Position numbers and translations under genes: made by a program. The notes under the pieces are model-generated. The model searched no databases and had not been told where the DNA came from. It saw nothing but the letters and a program-made list of their open reading frames with translations. A DNA stretch of 10,741 bases from positions 1-10,741 of the forward strand of contig JAQTWS010000011.1 in the NCBI GenBank assembly GCA_028689175.1. The letters run 5' to 3'. Position 1 is the first letter of the stretch. Each line of letters opens with the position of its first letter. Below, piece by piece: positions 5,805-10,741 of this stretch. The DNA is from Minisyncoccota bacterium. Its GTDB lineage: Bacteria; Patescibacteriota; Minisyncoccia; Minisyncoccales; Minisyncoccaceae.

Positions 5805-6224
5805 ATGCCTGTGTCATTGAATAGTAAAAAGATATCAATATTTTTCATAGGAATTTTCATTCTTATTTTTATTACTTCAATTGCATTTGCAGAGGGTGCA
5901 GGGATTGTGCCATGCGATGGCGTTGATGTTAAATGCACTAGTGATCATCTTTTTGATTTAATTAACAATATTGCTGAAGTGGCTGTTCCGATAATCAATG
6001 CTCTTGCATTTGGTTTAATAGTTTGGGGAGGTATTCATATGATTACGGCGGGAGATGACGCAAATAAATTTGATGAGGGAAAAAAGATAATACTTGCAGT
6101 TGCAGTGGGTATTATAATTATTTATGGAGCAAAATTTTTAGTAACAAGTTTTGTTAAAGGGCTAGGAGGGAATACCGATTGGTTCGATCAAAAAACAGAA
6201 AAAATTTTTAAAAATAATGAATGA
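5805..6224 (+). CDS. Pilin-like secreted membrane protein (VirB2/TrbC-like)
   Basis: A 139-residue protein. A signal peptide with basic KK (8-9) and a hydrophobic stretch (about 10-27) ends in AFA before EGAG, giving a likely cleavage after residue 29. Two hydrophobic segments follow (about 58-81 and 95-115), separated by a short polar loop TAGDDANKFDEGKK. This layout, and the motif VWGGIHMITAGDDANKF, match the small VirB2/TrbC-like pilins found widely in Patescibacteria, often annotated as Mbov_0395 family. Such proteins sit in the inner membrane and may assemble into pili for DNA uptake, secretion or host contact; the function in CPR is not established. Cys37 and Cys44 could form a disulfide. 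The ATG at 5805 lies at the predicted transcription start, so GTG 5811 or TTG 5817 are alternative starts. The stop codon directly abuts the tRNA gene. Confidence 0.82.
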   Translation: MPVSLNSKKISIFFIGIFILIFITSIAFAEGAGIVPCDGVDVKCTSDHLFDLINNIAEVAVPIINALAFGLIVWGGIHMITAGDDANKFDEGKKIILAVAVGIIIIYGAKFLVTSFVKGLGGNTDWFDQKTEKIFKNNE

Positions 6225-6297
6225 GCCCCGTTAGCTCAGTCGGTAGAGCAGGAAGCTCTTAACTTCAAGGTCGTGGGTTCAAGTCCCTCACGGGGCA
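6225..6297 (+). tRNA. tRNA-Lys (anticodon CTT)
   Basis: A complete 73-nt cloverleaf: acceptor GCCCCGT/ACGGGGC, D-stem GCTC/GAGC, anticodon loop CTCTTAA with anticodon CTT, T-loop TTCAAGT, discriminator A. CTT reads AAG (Lys), and the overall sequence resembles bacterial tRNA-Lys. Two non-paired positions are seen: G27 with A43 in the anticodon stem and T50 with T64 in the T-stem. The CCA end is not encoded (A followed by CAG). The gene starts at the base right after the pilin TGA and ends 23 bp before rpsO, so it is probably processed from a common transcript. Confidence 0.95.
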
Positions 6298-6320
6298 CAG
6301 AAAAATAAAGAAAAAAACAT

Positions 6321-6581
6321 ATGTTAACAACAGAAGAAAAATTAGAAATTATTAAGAAATATAATATTCATGAAACCGATACAGGTTCTGCAGAAGTTCA
6401 AGTTGCGCTTTTAACAGAAGAAATTCAAAGGCTATTAGAACATCTAAAGGAGAACAAAAAAGATCAACATTCAAGAAGAGGACTTCTAAAAATGGTTTCT
6501 AAGAGAAGAAAACTCTTAAAATACTTAGAAAATAAGGACGAAAAGAAACATAAAGAACTTGTTAAAAAATTAGGTCTATAA
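6321..6581 (+). CDS. rpsO: 30S ribosomal protein S15
   Basis: An 86-residue ribosomal protein S15, slightly shorter than the usual 88-89. It binds 16S rRNA helices 20-22 early in assembly of the 30S platform. The signature is clear: [19 protein letters not shown] (16-34), then [19 protein letters not shown], then [10 protein letters not shown]. It is followed by pnp, the same rpsO-pnp order as in many bacteria. No strong Shine-Dalgarno precedes the ATG, only an A-rich leader. Its last codons and stop form one arm and the loop of a terminator-like hairpin. Confidence 0.97.
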   Translation: MLTTEEKLEIIKKYNIHETDTGSAEVQVALLTEEIQRLLEHLKENKKDQHSRRGLLKMVSKRRKLLKYLENKDEKKHKELVKKLGL

Positions 6582-6597
6582 TATAAAGACCTTTTTT
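6572..6597 (+). terminator. Intrinsic terminator or attenuator between rpsO and pnp
   Basis: AGGTCT (6572-6577) pairs with AGACCT (6587-6592) around a 9-nt loop and is followed by six T (6592-6597, the first paired). The 5' arm encodes the last residues of S15 and the loop holds its TAA stop. The 6-bp stem is short, and pnp starts 10 nt after the T-run with no separate promoter seen, so partial read-through, or use as an RNA processing site as at the E. coli rpsO-pnp junction, is likely. Confidence 0.6.
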
Positions 6598-6607
6598 ATC
6601 TTTTAAT

Positions 6608-8725
6608 ATGGAAAGTAAAATTTTTAATTTAGAAATAGATGGTAAACCGCTAACAGTCACAGTAAATGATTTTGCAGAAAGAGCGAATGGCTCTGTTTTT
6701 GTGAGATTTGGAGAAACTACGGTGCTTGCGACATGCGTAATAGGTGAAAATGATGTAGATGGAATTGATTATTTTCCTTTAAGCGTAAATTATGAGGAAA
6801 AATTTTATGCAGGAGGAAGAATATTTGGTTCAAGATTTACAAGAAGAGAGGGGAGGCCTTCTGATGAATCAGTTTTAATATCAAGATTGATAGATAGAAC
6901 GTTAAGGCCTCTCTTTGATAGAGATATTAAAAAAGAAGTAAGTATTACCATCACATTGCTTTCTTTTGATGGAAAGTTAGATCCAGCAATTATTGGAATG
7001 TTTGCGGCTTCGCTTTGTCTGCTTATATCAGATATACCTTGGAATGGTCCAGTTGCAGGGGTTAGAATAGGTCAAAATGAACAAAATTTAATTGTATTTC
7101 CTGATTATGGAGAAAGGGAGGAAATTGATTTGGTTGTTTCAGGACTAAAAGATAAAGACAACTCTATTATATTTAATATGTTTGAGGCTAAGCTTTCCGA
7201 AAAAAAAGAAGAAACAATTTCAAAAGCAGTCTCTTTTGCAAAAGAATATATTGAAAAACTTTTAAATTTTCAATTAGAAATACAAAAGCAGGTTGGAAAA
7301 GAAAAGAAAATTTTAAAAGCAAAGGAAAGAAAAGAGGAAATAGAAAAAGATATAATAGATACTTTTAATGATAGGTTTGAAAAGGAGATTGATAGCCATG
7401 ATTTAGCAAATGAAATTAAAACTTATCTTAAAGAAAAATACGAGGACTCTCAATCGGTAAATTATGGTATGAATTTTGTTGAAAGTGCTTTAGAAAAAGC
7501 TCTTCACGATCTTGTTCTTAAAAAAGAGAAAAGACCTGACAATAGAGGATTTGATGAAATAAGGAATTTGTTCGCTGATGTAAATTATTTACCAAGAGTG
7601 CATGGATCGGGTGTTTTTGTACGAGGACAAACCAAGGCTTTATCAGTTTTGACATTAGGAGGCCCTGGAGAAGAAAAAATACTTGAAAGTGTTGAATTTG
7701 ATGGCAAAAAAAGATTTATGCATCATTATAACTTCCCTCCTTTTTCAGTAGGTGATCCAAGACCAAGTAGAGGTCCTGGTAGAAGAGAAATAGGTCATGG
7801 AAGACTAGGTGAAAAAGCGCTGGAGTCGATTATTCCTGATTTTGATAGTTTTCCTTATACAATTAGAATTGTGTCTGAGGTTTTATCTTCTAATGGATCA
7901 TCATCAATGGCATCAACTTGTGCTGCTTGTTTAGCTCTTATGGATGGAGGAGTTCCTATTAAAGATATGGTAGCTGGTATAGCTATGGGAATTATTGTTG
8001 ATTTAGATAACAGCAAGCCAGTAAAGGAAAGAAAATACAAGATTTTAACGGATATTCAGGGACCTGAAGATCATTATGGAGACATGGATTTTAAAGTTGC
8101 CGGAACAAAAAATGGAGTTACCGCTCTTCAAATGGATGTTAAGTTTGATGGTATAACAGAAGAAATGTTAGCATTTGGTCTTGAAAAGGCAAGAATTGCA
8201 AGGTTGAAGATATTAGATGTAATGAAGGCTGTTATTTCGGAACCTAGATCCGATTTGAATCCTTATGCACCAAGAGTTACAATGATAACTATAAATCCTG
8301 AAAAGATAGGTGATGTGATTGGATCGCAAGGAAAAGTGATAAATAAAATCATTGAAGAATGTGATGTTGCAATCGAGATTGAGGATGATGGAAAAGTGTA
8401 TATTACTTCAAAAGATAAACAAGGAATGGATAAAGCGATTAAATGGATAGAGGACTTAACAGAAGAAGCGCAAGTTGGAAAATTATATACGGGAACTGTT
8501 AAAAAAATATTAGATTTCGGAGCAATCGTAGAGGTTCTTCCTGGACAAGAAGGAATGATTCATATCTCTGAATTAGACGATAAAAGAGTTGCAAAAGTTT
8601 CAGATGTTGTTAAAATAGGAGATAGAGTGAAAGTTAAAGTAATTTCCTTAGGTAATAATGGGAAGATTAGTCTTTCACTAAAACAGGTAAAAAATGGACA
8701 GTCCAGTATCGCAAACTCAAATTAA
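6608..8725 (+). CDS. pnp: Polyribonucleotide nucleotidyltransferase (PNPase)
   Basis: A 705-residue PNPase, full length for the family. It degrades RNA 3' to 5' by phosphorolysis, releasing nucleoside diphosphates, and can add tails in reverse; it acts as a cytoplasmic trimer. Domains are: RNase PH-like 1 (about 10-145) with NYEEKFYAGG and SRLIDRTLRPLF; a helical linker (about 200-310); catalytic RNase PH-like 2 (about 325-545) with GPGRREIGHGRLGEKAL (389-405) and TDIQGPEDHYGDMDF (481-495), where D482 and D488 match E. coli D486 and D492; KH (about 555-615) with the loop GSQG (572-575); and S1 (about 625-693). All key residues are present. It follows rpsO after a weak terminator, and its 3' end overlaps the next gene by 32 nt. 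Confidence 0.98.
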   Translation: MESKIFNLEIDGKPLTVTVNDFAERANGSVFVRFGETTVLATCVIGENDVDGIDYFPLSVNYEEKFYAGGRIFGSRFTRREGRPSDESVLISRLIDRTLRPLFDRDIKKEVSITITLLSFDGKLDPAIIGMFAASLCLLISDIPWNGPVAGVRIGQNEQNLIVFPDYGEREEIDLVVSGLKDKDNSIIFNMFEAKLSEKKEETISKAVSFAKEYIEKLLNFQLEIQKQVGKEKKILKAKERKEEIEKDIIDTFNDRFEKEIDSHDLANEIKTYLKEKYEDSQSVNYGMNFVESALEKALHDLVLKKEKRPDNRGFDEIRNLFADVNYLPRVHGSGVFVRGQTKALSVLTLGGPGEEKILESVEFDGKKRFMHHYNFPPFSVGDPRPSRGPGRREIGHGRLGEKALESIIPDFDSFPYTIRIVSEVLSSNGSSSMASTCAACLALMDGGVPIKDMVAGIAMGIIVDLDNSKPVKERKYKILTDIQGPEDHYGDMDFKVAGTKNGVTALQMDVKFDGITEEMLAFGLEKARIARLKILDVMKAVISEPRSDLNPYAPRVTMITINPEKIGDVIGSQGKVINKIIEECDVAIEIEDDGKVYITSKDKQGMDKAIKWIEDLTEEAQVGKLYTGTVKKILDFGAIVEVLPGQEGMIHISELDDKRVAKVSDVVKIGDRVKVKVISLGNNGKISLSLKQVKNGQSSIANSN

Positions 8726-10439
8726 ACAACAAGAAGAAATTTTATTTGATAGAAATGCCGTAAGAACAATGGCAAAAGATATAATATCTCTTCAAGAAGC
8801 ACGCACTTCTCAGAAAAAGGAAGTGTTTTTGGGTATAGAAGCATCTGAAAAAAAGATTGAAAAAGCCAATTTTGATTTTAAAGAAGAAAAGGAGAATGAA
8901 AAAGTATTAAAAGAAAAACAAAAACTAGAAAACATTATTAAGTCTTTGGATTTAGTTTCACAAGAAAAAGATGATGATATTTTAAGAAATGAAATTAATG
9001 TAATAGAAGAAAAGATTGAGGACGAGGCGGTTTTAGTAAAAACTGATGGCATGGAGAGCATTGAAGAAGAAAAGCAAGAATTAAGTATTAGAGAGTCTCT
9101 TTTACTTGCTCCCAAGAAAAAGATTAATGAAAATGTGCAGGAGGAGATTGAGGACGAGGCGGTTTTAGTAAAAACTGATGGCATGGAAAGCATTGAAGAG
9201 GAAAAGCAAGAATTGAGCATTAAAGAATCTCTTTTACTTGCTCCTGAGAAAAAGACGAGCGAAGTGAAAATTGAGGATGAAACAATTCAAATTAAGGCTG
9301 ATAATGAGTTAGGCAAACAAGTAGAAAATATTAAAGAAGAAGAAAAACAAGAGTTAAGCATTAGAGAATCTCTTTTATTGGCTCCAAATAATTATGAGAA
9401 TAAAGAAATATTTGAAGAGCCTAAAGATTTATCAATAAAAGATAATGAGCCGTTAACTTTTCCTCTAAAAGATAATTTGCATAGAGATGAAGATAAAGAA
9501 ATATTTGAAGAGCTTAAAGAGTTGTCAATAAAGGATGATAATGATTTATCCGATACAGAAGAGTCAAAGGAAGTTTCTCAAATAGAATCTAAAAAAGAGA
9601 TCAGAGAAGAGGAAAAAATGGCAAATATTGAAGATGAAGTTAAAAGCTTGGAAGATCAACAGATAGTTATTAAAGAGAAAATCAGGCCTTTTCAAGAAAA
9701 TATTGAGAGAGCTCTTATTCAGATAGAAAATATCAAAGAAGAAATTAGAGAGATAAGAAGAGAGGAAAGAGACATTAACAAAAAAAAGGAGGAAATTGAA
9801 ATAAAAGAAAAAAACGTACAAGAAGATGAGAGAAGGTTCATTGAAGAAGAAAGATGGGAGCTAGAGAAAGAAAGAGACCTTTTGGAACAAAAAAGATATT
9901 CAAAAGAAGATGAGTTTAAATCTGTTAAGTTGCAGGTCAAAGAAATTGAATTAAAAAAAGAAGAACTAAACAAGGAATTTTTAGATTTAGAAGAGAAAAA
10001 AAATAAATTAGAAAAACAAAAACAAACTATTTTTCTTTTGAAAGAAAAAGAATTTTTACTTGAAGAACTTGATAACTTAAATGGTGCATATGAGGAAACA
10101 AGAGAAAATTTGTTTAAGAATAATGAAGAAAAAGAGGCCTTGAATAAGGAACAGGAGGAGATAGTTAAACAAGAAAAAGTTGTAGAACAAGAAATAGAAA
10201 CTCTTGAAAAAAGAAATCAGTCATTAGATGATGTTATTCAAAAGAGACGAATTGAGGAGGAAAGAAGAGAATGGGAGGTTAAAAGAAGAACGATTGAAAA
10301 ACAAAGATGGGAGCTAGAAGATAGAATAAAGACGGTTAAAGAAAAAAGAGAGAAAATAAAAGAAAATTACAGAAAAATGACCGAAGAAAAACAAAAACTA
10401 GAAGAAAAGATAAAAGAAATAGATTCACAAATTATATGA
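8694..10439 (+). CDS. Glu/Lys-rich coiled-coil protein with internal repeats, function unknown
   Basis: A 581-residue, very charged protein with no signal peptide or membrane segment; I do not recognise a functional family. Residues 1-45 are the least repetitive. Residues 108-231 hold three repeats ending in EEEKQELSI(R/K)ESLLLAP, and two copies of KEIFEE(P/L)K(D/E)LSIKD follow (about 237-297). From about 305 to 581 almost every residue fits a long helical coiled coil, with aromatic-containing turns such as ERRFIEEERWELEKERDLL and a related REWEVKRRTIEKQRWELED. The ATG at 8694 overlaps pnp by 32 nt, with CAGG seven bases upstream; a later ATG (8769) is possible. The stop overlaps the next start (ATGA). 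A scaffold or cytoskeletal-type structural role is plausible but only inferred from the shape. Its place after pnp does not by itself prove an RNA role. Confidence 0.85.
   Translation: MDSPVSQTQIKQQEEILFDRNAVRTMAKDIISLQEARTSQKKEVFLGIEASEKKIEKANFDFKEEKENEKVLKEKQKLENIIKSLDLVSQEKDDDILRNEINVIEEKIEDEAVLVKTDGMESIEEEKQELSIRESLLLAPKKKINENVQEEIEDEAVLVKTDGMESIEEEKQELSIKESLLLAPEKKTSEVKIEDETIQIKADNELGKQVENIKEEEKQELSIRESLLLAPNNYENKEIFEEPKDLSIKDNEPLTFPLKDNLHRDEDKEIFEELKELSIKDDNDLSDTEESKEVSQIESKKEIREEEKMANIEDEVKSLEDQQIVIKEKIRPFQENIERALIQIENIKEEIREIRREERDINKKKEEIEIKEKNVQEDERRFIEEERWELEKERDLLEQKRYSKEDEFKSVKLQVKEIELKKEELNKEFLDLEEKKNKLEKQKQTIFLLKEKEFLLEELDNLNGAYEETRENLFKNNEEKEALNKEQEEIVKQEKVVEQEIETLEKRNQSLDDVIQKRRIEEERREWEVKRRTIEKQRWELEDRIKTVKEKREKIKENYRKMTEEKQKLEEKIKEIDSQII
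9015..9386 (+). repeat. In-frame tandem repeats inside the coiled-coil gene
   Basis: Copies lie at 9015-9113, 9147-9245 and 9270-9386. The first two are 132 bp apart (44 codons) and differ at 7 of 99 bases; six changes are silent and one gives Arg to Lys. The third is diverged but ends in the same ELSIRESLLLAP. A shorter second repeat family starts at 9402 and 9495 (93 bp apart, 31 codons). All spacings keep the frame. Confidence 0.9.
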
Positions 10440-10546
10440 AAAAACCTTCTCTATTTTCTAAAATTTTAATACGATTATTTTGGTTCATTGTTTTTATTGC
10501 TTTCATATTGGCTATTGCTTCATTAGTTAGATTAATAATTTTATAA
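10436..10546 (+). CDS. Small single-span membrane protein, hypothetical
   Basis: A 36-residue protein. It begins MKKPSLFSKILIRLFW and continues with a hydrophobic stretch FIVFIAFILAIASLV (about 17-31), then RLIIL. A basic N-terminus before one membrane helix suggests an inner-membrane peptide with its N-terminus inside. Its ATG overlaps the TGA of the coiled-coil gene (ATGA), and the next gene starts 4 bp after its TAA, so translation is probably coupled. It could tether the upstream coiled-coil protein to the membrane, but that is only inference from adjacency. No family recognised. Confidence 0.65.
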   Translation: MKKPSLFSKILIRLFWFIVFIAFILAIASLVRLIIL

Positions 10547-10550
10547 AAGT

Positions 10551-10741
10551 ATGTTTGATAAAGAATTTATAGAAAAACAAAAAAATAAATTAGAAAGACA
10601 AAAAGAAGAACTTAAAAAACTTCTTTCCGATTTTGCTTCTAAAGATGTAGATAGTAAATATAATTGGCGAACTAATTATCCTGATATAGCTCCTGATGAG
10701 CGTGATCCAGAAGATAGCGTGGATGAAGTTGAAGAATATGT
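10551..10741 (+). CDS. DksA/TraR-like zinc-finger protein, N-terminal part; runs off window
   Basis: The frame is open from the ATG at 10551 to the right edge (63 codons visible). It begins MFDKEFIEKQKNKLERQKEE, a long basic/acidic helix, and later reads DERDPEDSVDEVEEY. This matches the coiled-coil N-terminal half of DksA/TraR-like proteins common in Patescibacteria, in which a DEVEEY-type segment precedes a C4 zinc finger. The finger itself lies beyond the window. Such proteins bind RNA polymerase through its secondary channel in proteobacteria; the role in CPR is assumed, not shown. The gene starts 4 bp after the small membrane protein and ends the visible operon. Confidence 0.7.
   Translation, partial: MFDKEFIEKQKNKLERQKEELKKLLSDFASKDVDSKYNWRTNYPDIAPDERDPEDSVDEVEEY

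Noticed and set aside
5650..5838. 62-residue open frame on the - strand over the pilin promoter
   Set aside because: It crosses repeat B, the promoter and the pilin start; composition is ordinary AT-rich noise with no recognisable motif.
7855..8040. 61-residue - strand open frame within pnp
   Set aside because: Lies wholly within the conserved second RNase PH domain of PNPase.
8810..9220. 136-residue open frame on the - strand
   Set aside because: It is the complement of the Glu/Lys-rich coiled-coil gene. It reads as low-complexity Ser/Phe and carries the mirrored repeats.
9015..9386. Repeats as a CRISPR array or mobile element
   Set aside because: They are in-frame, few, directly coding, with spacers that are also coding, and have no inverted ends.
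9564..9973. Two Ser/Phe-rich open frames on the - strand
   Set aside because: Same antisense artefact of the coiled-coil gene, low complexity, no start context.

Overview
The window is AT-rich (roughly 30% GC), uses TGA as an ordinary stop codon, and has few clear Shine-Dalgarno sites. A short secreted VirB2/TrbC-like pilin, a DksA-like protein beginning with a long helix, and a diversity-generating retroelement (DGR) with a lectin-like target together suggest a Candidate Phyla Radiation (Patescibacteria) genome. This placement is inferred from gene content, not from a phylogenetic marker.

Left part (1-2042): a DGR in the order target gene 3' end, variable repeat (VR), avd, template repeat (TR), reverse transcriptase. 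VR (118-234) and TR (711-827) align over 117 bp without gaps. All 10 differences fall at TR adenines, the hallmark of mutagenic retrohoming. The RT copies TR RNA with errors at A, helped by Avd, and the cDNA replaces VR so that about nine residues near the target's C-terminus vary. An 11-bp hairpin follows VR. The N-terminal part of the target lies outside the window.

Middle part (2043-5750): an accessory defence-type block. It holds a restriction endonuclease (ApaLI-like) next to a beta-class DNA methyltransferase with an unusual C-terminal extension, a frameshifted remnant of an AbiEii-type nucleotidyltransferase toxin, and an AAA_14/DUF4143 ATPase with a good promoter overlapped by an operator-like repeat cluster. 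The ATPase segment is bracketed by two imperfect direct repeats of about 78 bp (4256-4333 and 5672-5748). One of these carries the 3' end of the toxin remnant.

Right part (5768-end): a conserved housekeeping cluster, all on the + strand. It runs: pilin-like protein (promoter so close that the mRNA may be leaderless), tRNA-Lys(CTT) starting at the base after the pilin stop codon, rpsO, pnp, a 581-residue coiled-coil protein with recent internal repeats, a 36-residue membrane protein, and the start of a DksA/TraR-like gene. The last four genes overlap or lie within 4 bp, so they are probably one operon. No CRISPR array, rRNA or transposase was seen.
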